In this document: in pieces, positions 52,191-62,980 of the stretch | Layout of the letters: each line of letters starts with the position of its first letter | Position numbering within the stretch: the first letter of the stretch is position 1 | NCBI GenBank assembly: GCA_013152475.1 | Contig: JAADGH010000197.1 | Location: 19,761-83,760 of the forward strand | Direction: 5' to 3' | DNA length: 64,000 nucleotides | DNA from: Planctomycetota bacterium | Lineage (GTDB): Bacteria > Planctomycetota > Brocadiia > JAADGH01 | The notes under the pieces: generated by a model | Database searches by the model: none | Told to the model about the DNA's origin: nothing | The model's input: only the letters and a program-made list of their open reading frames with translations | Translations under genes and position numbers: made by a program

Positions 52191-54044
52191 ATGATAATGC
52201 CTCCACATAAACCGACCGCAGCGATGGGATGGTGGATCATCGTTTCGTTCCTGAGTGTGTTCTTTACCACGGCCCTTTGCACCGCCCAAGAAAGGGACCA
52301 TGTACCGAAAGGCGGCCGGTCAATCCTCGCCGGTCCGCTGGCGAGATTTGCCAAAGGCTCCGAGAACCAAAAGGGCAGCATTCACGTGGTCGAAGTGGAG
52401 GGCCCCGGGTTCACCCGCGCGCTGGAGGTGGAGTCCAAACTGTGCGGCTATAGCTGGGAGTATGTCGTCCGCTGGAGAGTGACTTCCCCATTGAAAAAAG
52501 GGGATGTGTTGCTTGTGCATCTTTGGGCGCGCACACTCCAGACGGCGGAGGAGAACGGGCGGAGCGTCGTCGGCGCGCGGATTTCAGTGTCGGGTTTGCG
52601 GAAACTTCCCAAAAAGAAAATGCGGCTCTTGGCGCCGCTGACGCAGGGAATATTGGTGAACGCGGGGGAGGAGTGGCAACACTTTTTCATCCGGGCGCAG
52701 GCGCCGTGGGGCATGCCCGCGAAGAAGGTGTGCGTGGCGCTGTCTTGCAGTATGCAGCGCCAGCGCGTGCAGTTCGGAGGGATGGACATCCTCAACTACG
52801 GCCGGCAGGTGAAACTCGAAGACCTGCCGATGACCCGCTACATCTACGAAGGACGCGAGCCGGACGCCCCCTGGCGCAAGGCGGCGGAGGCAAGAATCCG
52901 GCAGCATCGTACGCGCGAGGTCAAGATCGTGGTGCGCGACGCCAACGGTGAACCGGTCGAAGGGGCCCGTGTGGAGCTTGAGCTCAAACGGCACGCATTC
53001 GGGTTCGGGGCGGCCTTTTCCGCCTGCAAGGTGCTGAAGGAATTCAATCCGGACTACGAGGCGTACAGGAAGCGGATTCTGGAAAATTTCAGCTCGGCCT
53101 CTTTCATCAACGCCTTGAAATGGCATTCCTGGGCGGGCGACTGGGGCCCGCGGTGCTGCCGCAAGGTTGCCCTCGACGCCCTGCGATGGGTGGCGGAACA
53201 AAAGCTGCCGTTCCGCGGTCATTGCCTCGTGTGGCCACGGAAGAAAAGCGTAAGCAAGGCCCTGCGGAAAATGCTCGAGGCCGATCATCCCGACTCGGAA
53301 GCCATCCAGCGGGAAATTCTCCGACATATCCAGGACGTCGCCCTCGCCACCAAATTCTGGATGGACGAATGGGATGTGCTCAACGAATCCATCCCCTGTC
53401 ACGACGTCCAGGACCTCTGCGGCGACGAGGTCATGGTGGATTGGTTCAAGGAAACCCGCCGGTTGCTGCCGGAGGTAAAGCTCGCGTTGAATGAGTACAG
53501 CATACTCGCCTCGCTCACCGACACCCGGAAGGTTCTGGCGCATGAGGCGCGGATTCAGTATCTGCTCGACAGGGGCGCGCCCGTGGACGTCCTGGGAATG
53601 CAAAGCCACATGGACATCACCCCGCCGAGTCCGTTGCGCGTGCTCAAGGTCCTCGAGCGCTTTTCCAAGTTCAACTTGCCGATACGGGCGACCGAGTTCA
53701 CCATGAACGCGACCGACGCCGACCTGCTCTATGACTATACACGCGATTTTTACACGGTGATGTTCAGCCATCCCCTCGTGATCGGCGTGCAGATGTGGGG
53801 CTTTGAGCAGATGTATGACGAGCAGGGCAACCTGAGCCCGATCGGCAGGGCGTATCGGGATTTGGTATTCGACAAGTGGCATACCAAGGAACGCGGCTCA
53901 ACGGATGCCGCCGGCAACTTTTCCTGCCGTGGGTTCCTGGGGACATATACGACCACATTAAGCGCTGACGGAAGAAAGATGGAAAAGACCTTCCAGGTGC
54001 CAAAGGGCGACGGGGCATACGTGGAACGCATCGATCTAAAATAA
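52191..54044 (+). CDS. Exported glycoside hydrolase family 10 (endo-xylanase-like) protein
   Basis: The product of about 617 residues has a signal peptide (WWIIVSFLSVFFTTALCTAQ), a beta-sandwich of about 200 residues resembling a carbohydrate-binding domain, then a GH10-type TIM barrel (about 250-590). The acid/base glutamate lies in WDVLNESIP (about 398) and the nucleophile glutamate in RATEFTM (about 502); HCLVWP and LNEYSIL are further family blocks. GH10 enzymes cleave beta-1,4-xylan. Start choice: ATG 52191 (ATG 52197 and 52224 also possible), supported by the promoter at 52087-52115. Together with the exported LamG and DUF4838 proteins it supports plant-type polysaccharide use. Confidence 0.87.
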   Translation: MIMPPHKPTAAMGWWIIVSFLSVFFTTALCTAQERDHVPKGGRSILAGPLARFAKGSENQKGSIHVVEVEGPGFTRALEVESKLCGYSWEYVVRWRVTSPLKKGDVLLVHLWARTLQTAEENGRSVVGARISVSGLRKLPKKKMRLLAPLTQGILVNAGEEWQHFFIRAQAPWGMPAKKVCVALSCSMQRQRVQFGGMDILNYGRQVKLEDLPMTRYIYEGREPDAPWRKAAEARIRQHRTREVKIVVRDANGEPVEGARVELELKRHAFGFGAAFSACKVLKEFNPDYEAYRKRILENFSSASFINALKWHSWAGDWGPRCCRKVALDALRWVAEQKLPFRGHCLVWPRKKSVSKALRKMLEADHPDSEAIQREILRHIQDVALATKFWMDEWDVLNESIPCHDVQDLCGDEVMVDWFKETRRLLPEVKLALNEYSILASLTDTRKVLAHEARIQYLLDRGAPVDVLGMQSHMDITPPSPLRVLKVLERFSKFNLPIRATEFTMNATDADLLYDYTRDFYTVMFSHPLVIGVQMWGFEQMYDEQGNLSPIGRAYRDLVFDKWHTKERGSTDAAGNFSCRGFLGTYTTTLSADGRKMEKTFQVPKGDGAYVERIDLK

Positions 54045-54704
54045 AAGAATACCTGCCCCCACTCACCGTGGCAACTTGAGGAAGGAAAAGGAAAACCAGA
54101 GAGGAAACCAGGAAAAAGCGGGGGCAGACCGGAATAGCGCTAACCTGTTCACGGACTCAGGGATGATTTCAAAAGACCAGGAAACGAAGAAGAAAGACCA
54201 TCTCCCCACTCCGCTCACAACCTCCCACCCCACTTTCCTGCCTTCCGGATCGCTCCAAACAAACCCATTCCCATGTAGCTCAGCCTCACCATAGGGTGGG
54301 AACGATGTACCGGAACGCAACCTCGAGATCAGACAGCAGACCATGACATTCGAAGCAACGAAGACGAGGCAAGACACCCACTAATTTCCGAAGAAATCTG
54401 TCTCACGAGGTGAGAAACATTTCACCTGTCCTTGACACATTTCGATTGTGGGCGGAATTGACGTCAAATCTTTACGCTTGATTTCGGGCCCATGAGACAG
54501 TAGATATTAGTGGTATCGTGTCTGTTCCCATGCCTTGGTGCATGGCGCGAGGCTGGAAACGTGGACAATGGGGAAACACTGGATGGTGTCTGCAAGACAT
54601 TGCGGATACGCTCGTTCACAAGCCCCTCCAGAGTTGGGTAGTGCGGACCGAAGAGGGCGCGGAGTCACCACACACTGGAAATGCGCAGAGATTGCGAGGG
54701 TATC
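54045..54704. other. 660-base gene-free gap before the hydrogenase genes
   Basis: I see no gene here; the short open frames have no recognisable product or ribosome site. The last 300 bases hold the cluster of inverted repeats annotated at 54401-54467. A weak TTGATT (54478-54483), 17-base spacer, TAGATA (54501-54506) could be the promoter. No sigma-54 signature was found. Confidence 0.5.
54401..54467. promoter_or_regulatory. Cluster of operator-like inverted repeats upstream of the hydrogenase unit
   Basis: Three elements: TCTCAC-GAG-GTGAGA (54401-54415), overlapping AGGTGA-N8-TCACCT (54408-54427), and the perfect palindrome TTGACGTCAA (54458-54467). A perfect TTGACA (54432-54437) sits directly after the second, but its -10 at 17 bases (GAATTG) is poor, which would fit an activator-dependent promoter. 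Confidence 0.45.
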
Positions 54705-55643
54705 ATGTCGAAATCACTTTACTGGTTGCAGCTCGGGGGATGCGGCGGCGACAGCATGTCGCTGCTCAACGCGGAGTCGCCGGACCTGGTCGAGCTTCTC
54801 GGCATGCTCGACATTGCGGTCCTTTGGCACCCCTCCCTGTCCAACCTGAGTCCGACAGAACATGAGACGTTGATCGAGCTGCTTGCTTCGGGTGAGCGGG
54901 CGCTGGACATTCTATGCCTGGAAGGTTCCATCATCCGCGGCCCGGGCGGCACGGGAATGTACGACGCCATGGGCGAGAGGCCAAAGAAAGACCTCGTGGC
55001 AAAGTTGGCGGGACAGGCGCAGTTTGTTGTGGCCGTCGGGACGTGCGCCAGCTTTGGCGGGATCAGCGCTGACGGCGAGACGGAGGCCACGGGGGCCCAG
55101 TTCGCCAAGGCGAAAAAGAACGGATTCCTCGGGGCGGACTTCACCGCAAAGAGCGGCCTCCCGGTCATCAACCTGCCGGGCTGTCCCTGCCATTGTGATG
55201 TGATCGGGGGGGCGCTGAGCGCGCTGGTAACGGGAGCGCCGCTGGAACTCAATGAGTATAACTCTCCGCTCGAATGGTATGGGATGCTTGTGCATCAGGG
55301 CTGCACCCGAAATGAGTACCACGAATACCGGGTGGAGGAGGAGGACTTCGGCGAGATGGGATGCCTCTTCTTCCACTTGGGCTGTCATGGGCCGCTGGTC
55401 TACGGGCCCTGCAACAAGCTCCTGTGGAACCGGCGCAGCTCGAAGACGCGGGTTGGGGTGCCCTGTTTTGGGTGCGTGCGACCGGACTTTCCGCAGGCTT
55501 ATCCCTTCTACGAGACGCGGAACATCGAAGACATTCCTCTCGAATTGCCGAATGGCGTGGACCGGGCTCACTACCTGGCCTACAAGGGCATGGCCGCGGC
55601 GTCCGCACCGGAACGGCTGATCAAGAGAGAAACCAAGGTGTAG
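54705..55643 (+). CDS. Group-2-like [NiFe]-hydrogenase small subunit (HupS/HupU type)
   Basis: The 312-residue iron-sulfur subunit lacks a Tat signal and starts LYWLQLGGCGGDSMSLLNAE, the form found in cytosolic group 2 enzymes (cyanobacterial HupS, H2-sensing HupU). Cluster ligand blocks: C13 (CGGD), VGTCASFGG, PGCPCHCDV (proximal); HQGCTRN, then GCLFFHLGCHGP and GPCNKLLWN, and PCFGCVRPDFP (medial and distal). The usual second cysteine of the first motif is Asp16; cyanobacterial HupS has Asn there. Two extra cysteines occur in the GCPCHC block. ATG 54705 follows GAGGG closely. The large subunit starts 13 bases after its stop. Confidence 0.92.
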   Translation: MSKSLYWLQLGGCGGDSMSLLNAESPDLVELLGMLDIAVLWHPSLSNLSPTEHETLIELLASGERALDILCLEGSIIRGPGGTGMYDAMGERPKKDLVAKLAGQAQFVVAVGTCASFGGISADGETEATGAQFAKAKKNGFLGADFTAKSGLPVINLPGCPCHCDVIGGALSALVTGAPLELNEYNSPLEWYGMLVHQGCTRNEYHEYRVEEEDFGEMGCLFFHLGCHGPLVYGPCNKLLWNRRSSKTRVGVPCFGCVRPDFPQAYPFYETRNIEDIPLELPNGVDRAHYLAYKGMAAASAPERLIKRETKV

Positions 55644-55656
55644 CGGGAAGAAAAAC

Positions 55657-57189
55657 ATGGCGCAGAGAAAGACAATTCAGGTTCCCCTGAACCGGGTTGA
55701 GGGCGATCTGGAGATTCGCGCGCAACTCGATGACGGGGTGGTCACAGATGCCTGGAGCTCCGGGGTCATGTACCGGGGCTTCGAGAACATCCTCAAAGGG
55801 CGCGGCGCGATGGACGGTCTGGTGATCACGCCCCGTGTGTGTGGCATCTGCACCACCAGCCACCTGACGGCGGCCGCCCGTGCCCTGGACATGATTTCCG
55901 GCGCGGAGCCCCCGCCCGACGGGGTACGGGTGCGGAACCTGCTCCTCATGACCGAGCATATCCAGAGCGATGTGCGGCACGGTTTCCTGATGTTCACAGC
56001 CGACTTCGCCAACCCCGTCCACAGGGATTGCTCCCTGTACGATGAGGCCGTCCGGCGCTACGAGCCTTTCAAGGGCGAGACGGTCATCGAGGTCATCAAG
56101 CACACCAAGACGGTTATCGAGATCGTGGCGATCCTCGGCGGGCAGTGGCCGCATTCCTCCTACATGGTCCCCGGGGGGATCACCTCGGTCCCGAGCGCGA
56201 GCGACTTGTTGCAGTGCAAGCATCTGCTCAGCCAGTATCGCAGGTGGTACGAGAAGCGAATCCTTGGGTGTCCCCTGGAGCGCTGGCAGCAGGTGGAATC
56301 GGCCTCCGACCTGGACAAGTGGCTGGAGGAAAGCGACTCACATCGTGAGAGCGATCTGGGCTTCTTCATGCGATTTGCTCGCGAGGCCGGCCTGGACAAG
56401 TTCGGGCGAGGGCACAACAATTTCGTCAGCTATGGCTCGCTGCCACTCCCCTCGGACACCGAGGTGCAGGCCCCAAGGGATGGTGGACAACTCACGCCTG
56501 CCGGCTTCGCCCGGGGGGGGGAGGTGGTGGAGTTCGACCAAAAGCACATCGCCGAGCATGTGGCGCACTCCTGGTTCGTGGACTATGAGGGCGGCAAGCA
56601 TCCCTTCGACGGCGAGACGCGCCCCTACGCCACCGGACGCGAGGGGAAGAAATACTCCTGGGCCAAGGCCCCGCGCTACGACGGCCTCCCGGCCGAGACC
56701 GGCCCGCTGGCCGAGATGATTATTGGGGGGCGCCCACTCTTTGTCGATCTTGTGGGGCGCGACGGGCCGAACGTGTTCATACGAGAGCTTGCGCGCCTCG
56801 TCAGACCGGTGGTGCTGATGCCCGCCATGGAGACGTGGCTGTCGGAAACAACCGCCGACGGGCCCTTCTACTCCCCGCCGAAGGAGTTCTCCGATGGCGA
56901 AGGGCTCGGCCTGACCCATGCCTCGCGGGGAGCGCTCGGGCATTGGGTGAAGATCGAGGACAGGAAGATCAAGCACTACCAGATCATTACGCCCACGGCG
57001 TGGCATGCGTCGCCGCGCGACTCCGATGGGACCCGCGGCCCCTGGGAGGAAGCGCTTGTCGGCACGCCGGTGAAGGACGTCGGCAATCCCGTGGAACTCG
57101 GCCATGTGGTCCGGTCGTTTGACGCCTGCCTGGTGTGCACGGTACATGCAATGTGCCGGGGGCGGCGCACGGCCCGTACGAGGCACTGA
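55657..57189 (+). CDS. Group-2-like [NiFe]-hydrogenase large subunit
   Basis: The 510-residue catalytic subunit has both nickel motifs: L1 RVCGICTTSH (C62, C65) and L2 FDACLVCTVH (C491, C494, H497). NRVEGDLEI and MYRGFENILKGR are typical group 2 blocks. A 13-residue tail follows H497 (AMCRGRRTARTRH); in matured hydrogenases such a tail is cut off after nickel insertion, whereas HupV/HoxC-type sensor subunits usually lack it. The next gene is a maturation protease, which fits processing. The tail is short and basic, unlike those I recall for cyanobacterial HupL. Together with the small subunit it oxidises or senses H2 in the cytosol. Confidence 0.92.
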   Translation: MAQRKTIQVPLNRVEGDLEIRAQLDDGVVTDAWSSGVMYRGFENILKGRGAMDGLVITPRVCGICTTSHLTAAARALDMISGAEPPPDGVRVRNLLLMTEHIQSDVRHGFLMFTADFANPVHRDCSLYDEAVRRYEPFKGETVIEVIKHTKTVIEIVAILGGQWPHSSYMVPGGITSVPSASDLLQCKHLLSQYRRWYEKRILGCPLERWQQVESASDLDKWLEESDSHRESDLGFFMRFAREAGLDKFGRGHNNFVSYGSLPLPSDTEVQAPRDGGQLTPAGFARGGEVVEFDQKHIAEHVAHSWFVDYEGGKHPFDGETRPYATGREGKKYSWAKAPRYDGLPAETGPLAEMIIGGRPLFVDLVGRDGPNVFIRELARLVRPVVLMPAMETWLSETTADGPFYSPPKEFSDGEGLGLTHASRGALGHWVKIEDRKIKHYQIITPTAWHASPRDSDGTRGPWEEALVGTPVKDVGNPVELGHVVRSFDACLVCTVHAMCRGRRTARTRH

Positions 57190-57197
57190 TCCAGATC

Positions 57198-57661
57198 ATG
57201 AACCGCATCATCTGCATCGGCAACCGATACGCCTCGGACGACCAAGCCGGTCCAAAAGTCTACGACCGGCTTGCCGAGATGGAGCTGCCGCGCGGTATCG
57301 AAGTGATCGACGGCGGGCTTGGCGGGCTGGACCTGCTGCGCTTCGTTGAGGGCGCCGAGCGCGTCGTTTTCGCGGACACGGTGGAGGGATTCGGTCGGCC
57401 CGGTGAAGTCGTGGCCCTCGATCCCCAGAAGGCCGAGTTTGGCGTATCGGCAGCGTACGACCATTCAGCCGGCCTGGCCTACCTTCTGCGCGTCTTGCCG
57501 GAGGTCTGCGATGGTGCGGTCCCCGATGTATTCATCGTGGGCATTGAGGTCCCCCCTAACAGGCAGGCAGTTGCGGCGGCGGCTGAGAAGTGCCTGGAGA
57601 TTGCCGGGGGGGGCCACGGACAGGCTGGGCCAGGAGAGGCGAAGTGTTGTGGAGAGAAGCG

Positions 57662-57665
<4 letters not shown>
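57198..57665 (+). CDS. Hydrogenase maturation protease (HyaD/HybD, M52 family)
   Basis: The 155-residue endopeptidase removes the C-terminal peptide of the large subunit once nickel is in place. [22 protein letters not shown] is the family opening with the metal-binding acidic residue; [12 protein letters not shown] and [10 protein letters not shown] give the second acidic ligand, and [13 protein letters not shown] supplies the histidine. ATG 57198 starts 8 bases after the large subunit stop. The stop overlaps the following kinase start by four bases (ATGA), tying maturation and signalling genes into one transcript. No hyp genes are nearby, so cofactor assembly must come from elsewhere. Confidence 0.9.
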
Positions 57666-60130
<2,465 letters not shown>

Positions 60131-60141
60131 GAGAGGTACAT

Positions 60142-61338
60142 ATGGGGGGGAACGACAAGAAACAAATCGTTCTCGTTGTTGATGACAAGCCGGAAAATAT
60201 CAGAATACTGACCAGCTTGCTGAAGGGCAAGTACCGGGTCATGGCCGCCACCGGCGGACAGAAGGCGCTCGAGATCGCCAGCTCCGAGACCGTCCCCGAC
60301 CTGATCCTGCTCGATGTCATGATGCCGAAGATGGACGGACACGAAGTATGCCGGCGATTGAAGGCCGACGAAAAGACGCGCGAAATCCCGGTCATCTTCA
60401 TCACTGCCATGAGTGAGGTGAAAGACGAAACGCAAGGCTTCGAGTTGGGTGCAGTAGACTATATTGCGAAGCCCTTCAACCCGACCATCGTGGATGCCAG
60501 GGTCCGCACGCATCTGGACCTGAAAGAGAAGAACGAGATCATAAAGCAAGAGCGCGAGCAGCTCGCGACCGCCCACAGGCAGCTCTCGAAGGCCATGAGT
60601 CGCGTTCAGGCCGACATCCAGCTCGCGGCCGATGTGCAGAGGGCCATGCTGCCAAGGGAGGAGGAGAGGCCCTTCCCGCAGGCGCTGACCATCGTCTCCC
60701 GCTACAGCCCGGAAATGGATGTGGGCGGGGACTTCTTCGATTTCAAGGCCATCGACGACAGGCATGCCGGCATCATACTGGCCGACGTCTGCGGTCACGG
60801 GCTTCAGGCAGCCTTCATCACAGGGCTCATCAAGACCTCCTTCGAACTCGCAGGCGAGACTCGCCTTCGCCCCGTGGAATTCGCAACAAATCTCAATAAG
60901 ACGCTCTATCAGCTCACGCCACCCAATAGCTTCGCGACTGTTGCCTACTGCGTCTACAATACTGAGGAGAAGAAGCTCTGCTACTTCAACGCAGGCCATG
61001 CCCCCCTGCCCATCCTCATCTCACCCGAAGGAGAGACGAGGCCCATCAGCAACAAGACCAACATCATGCTGGGCATCGCGGAAACCGAAAGTTTCGCCGA
61101 AGAAGAATTCCCCATCTCGCCGGGCACCAAGCTGCTCCTGGCCACCGATGGGCTGGTGGACGCGCTCGACTCAAAGGGAGACTCCTTCGGATATGAGCGG
61201 CTCATGGAGATCGTGCGCGCGAACGCACAGGCCTCCGCCGGCGAGTTGGACCGAGCTGTCTTTGAGGAGCTGACCCAGTTCACCGGGAACGCTGAACAGA
61301 ACGACGACATCGCGACGATAAGCATTGAGTTCCATTAG
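60142..61338 (+). CDS. Response regulator with PP2C (SpoIIE/RsbU-type) phosphatase output
   Basis: The 398-residue protein has a receiver (1-120; VVDDKPENIRIL, phosphoacceptor Asp about 59 in LILLDVMMPKMDG, conserved Lys in AKPFNP), a coiled-coil linker (about 130-170) ending DVQRAMLP, typical before SpoIIE domains, and a PP2C-like phosphatase with MDVGGDFFD, ADVCGHG and the C-terminal NDDIATI metal-binding motifs. Such proteins dephosphorylate anti-sigma-factor antagonists, or similar partners, to release a sigma factor. ATG 60142 follows GGAGAGG, 11 bases after the kinase stop. It is the likely output of the upstream kinase. No RsbV- or RsbW-like gene is adjacent. Confidence 0.92.
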   Translation: MGGNDKKQIVLVVDDKPENIRILTSLLKGKYRVMAATGGQKALEIASSETVPDLILLDVMMPKMDGHEVCRRLKADEKTREIPVIFITAMSEVKDETQGFELGAVDYIAKPFNPTIVDARVRTHLDLKEKNEIIKQEREQLATAHRQLSKAMSRVQADIQLAADVQRAMLPREEERPFPQALTIVSRYSPEMDVGGDFFDFKAIDDRHAGIILADVCGHGLQAAFITGLIKTSFELAGETRLRPVEFATNLNKTLYQLTPPNSFATVAYCVYNTEEKKLCYFNAGHAPLPILISPEGETRPISNKTNIMLGIAETESFAEEEFPISPGTKLLLATDGLVDALDSKGDSFGYERLMEIVRANAQASAGELDRAVFEELTQFTGNAEQNDDIATISIEFH

Positions 61339-61583
61339 GCGATAGCTCAGGCCATTGGAAAATCGGAAAATCGGGGACGGTATATTCTATTAACCCATTG
61401 GCTCTCTTCGATTTATAACCGGACAGCAGTGTAGACATGTAGACACTTTTTACGGTGGGGAGGGCAAGACCCTTGGCCAAGTCGAACGGCAGGCGGATCA
61501 CCGGCATGTTGTCCAAGGGCTATCGCTGGAGTGAAACCGCCGAGGCGGCGGGTATCAGCAGACCGGCGACAGAGCCTTCCGCC
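61339..61583. other. Gap with repeat copy; no gene
   Basis: Between convergent signalling and reductase genes lies the right copy of the dispersed repeat (61357-61395) and about 190 bases with a stretch that could read as a short peptide (61455 onwards) but continues antisense into the reductase gene. I do not call a gene. Confidence 0.5.
61357..61395. repeat. Dispersed AATCGG/TATATTCTATTAA repeat, right copy
   Basis: GGAAAATCGGAAAATCGG, then GGACGGTATATTCTATTAA. It matches the left copy at 52000-52053 in inverted orientation apart from three to four base changes and the 18-base insertion there. A similar short string, AGAATATACTTACC, occurs at about 62846, probably by chance. Confidence 0.7.
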
Positions 61584-62786
61584 CTACGCAAGAATGCGTT
61601 CGGCCCGCCGGAGCCGCTGTCGAATGGATACCCCGTACGGGCATGCCTGCTCACATGCGCCGCAGTTCTGACACCGCAATGCCTTGGCGCTGCGCGAGAG
61701 CGCGGCGTAGGATCGCCGGGCCAATGTCCGCTTGCCGTAGCCGTCGTGGTAGGCGAGGTATCGCTGGATGTCCGTCGTGGCGATGCCGTTGGGGCAGACC
61801 TCCTGGCACGTCCCGCACATCCGGCAGTGGACGGATGAGGTGGCTTCGGCATAGCGATAGAGCGCCTGCCGCTCGCGCCGGGTCAGGCCCGTGCCAACGA
61901 CGGCAAGGTTCTCTTTTAGAATATCCGCGTTGAGCAGTTCGGAGACAATCGTGCCGACGGCGTCGTTCTCCAGGATCCATTTGAGCTTTGCCTGCGGCAC
62001 CGTCGTGCCGCCGGTGAGGTATTTGTCGAGCTTCTGGAAGTTTCCACCGGCCATGGACTTCATGGCCACGACGCCGATGTCCTTTGCCTTCGCCAGGGCG
62101 AGGACGCCTTCGATGTCGGAGCGCTGGAGGTAGTCGTCGTACTTTTCGCCCTTCTTGACCTTCACACGACTGTACATATTGTAGGGGATGTTCATCACGT
62201 CGTAGCGACCGCACTCCACCAGGAGCTTCGCCATGTTGGCGAGGGGGCCGTGCAGCGACGCGCCGGTGAAGCGGATCTTGCCGTCTTTCTTCAGTTTGTC
62301 GAAGGCGCCGAGGACCGCTTCATGGGTCAGGTGCTCCGGCTTGCTGGCGCCGTGGACCATGTAGATGTCGATGTAGTCGCTATCGAGGCGCTTCAGGCTG
62401 GCCTCGGCCATGCCGATGATGCCCGCCGGGGTCGGCGGTTTCAGCCGTCGCGGGTGGCACTTGGTCGCGACGTAGAACTTGTCGCGCCGGCCCTTTATCA
62501 TCTTGCCGATTTTTCGCTCGGAGTTGCCCTTCTCGTAGGTCTCCGAGGTGTCCGCATAGTTGACGCCGCGCGCAATCGCCCGGCCGAAGATCATCTCGTT
62601 CGGGGCGGGACTCCCGCCGAGGCTGATTTCGGACACCATCAGGTCCGTCCGCCCGAGGCGGCGATAGACCATCTCGCCCTTCCGCACACGGCGGGGTTTG
62701 CTCTCCTGGGCCGTCAACGTAGACGCCGCTGCAAGCGTGGCGGGTATCGTGCGCAGGAACTCGCGACGTGAGAATCCACTCCTCAT
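61584..62786 (-). CDS. Tat-exported aldo/keto reductase with two 4Fe-4S-type cysteine clusters
   Basis: The 400-residue protein has a twin-arginine signal (SRREFLRTIPATLAAASTLTA), then an aldo/keto reductase barrel (about 38-320) with catalytic residues in NYADTSETYEKGN (Asp and Tyr), ATKCH (Lys) and MVHG (His). A C-terminal ferredoxin-like part has CRMCGTCQEVCP and CQNCGACEQACP, two full C-x2-C-x2-C-x3-C-P motifs that would hold two 4Fe-4S clusters. Export by Tat of a folded, cofactor-loaded enzyme is consistent. Related proteins are common in planctomycetes; substrate unknown. ATG 62786 is followed directly by the signal. No strong ribosome site; AGGAGAAGG is just upstream. Confidence 0.9.
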   Translation of the reverse strand: MRSGFSRREFLRTIPATLAAASTLTAQESKPRRVRKGEMVYRRLGRTDLMVSEISLGGSPAPNEMIFGRAIARGVNYADTSETYEKGNSERKIGKMIKGRRDKFYVATKCHPRRLKPPTPAGIIGMAEASLKRLDSDYIDIYMVHGASKPEHLTHEAVLGAFDKLKKDGKIRFTGASLHGPLANMAKLLVECGRYDVMNIPYNMYSRVKVKKGEKYDDYLQRSDIEGVLALAKAKDIGVVAMKSMAGGNFQKLDKYLTGGTTVPQAKLKWILENDAVGTIVSELLNADILKENLAVVGTGLTRRERQALYRYAEATSSVHCRMCGTCQEVCPNGIATTDIQRYLAYHDGYGKRTLARRSYAALSRSAKALRCQNCGACEQACPYGVSIRQRLRRAERILA

Positions 62787-62916
62787 GCCTTCTCCTTTTC
62801 GTGCTCGTTGGCTGTGCCGTGCGGCGACACGGCGCTCCTACCATAGAATATACTTACCTTTCTGCCGGGGAACGGTCAAGGAAAATGCCGGAACCGCTGC
62901 GGACGGGCACGGTCCC

Positions 62917-62945
62917 TTGACATGAGTTTTCCCTGGTGCTACCGT
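62917..62945 (+). promoter_or_regulatory. Possible promoter of the EamA gene
   Basis: Perfect -35 TTGACA (62917-62922) followed after 17 bases by TACCGT (62940-62945), a poor -10. It is 35 bases before the chosen ATG. Confidence 0.35.
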
Positions 62946-62980
62946 GTTCCCTTCGAATGCGAACAAATCAAGGCACCTTG

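Noticed and set aside
54518..54865. Open frames just before the hydrogenase small subunit
   Set aside because: They overlap the small subunit gene in other frames, lack ribosome sites and show no domain; extending the small subunit upstream to 54681 adds a non-conserved MRRDCEGI leader.
57140..57200. Possible frameshift at the hydrogenase large subunit C terminus
   Set aside because: The other two frames after the L2 motif give no family-like continuation, and the protease gene starts at a normal distance. A short native tail is the simpler reading.
61455..61838. Open frame starting MGRARPLAKSNGRRITG
   Set aside because: Only the first 40 codons lie outside the reductase gene; the rest is antisense to its cysteine-cluster region. 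No ribosome site and no stop until deep in that gene. It may be a decayed fragment, but this cannot be shown.
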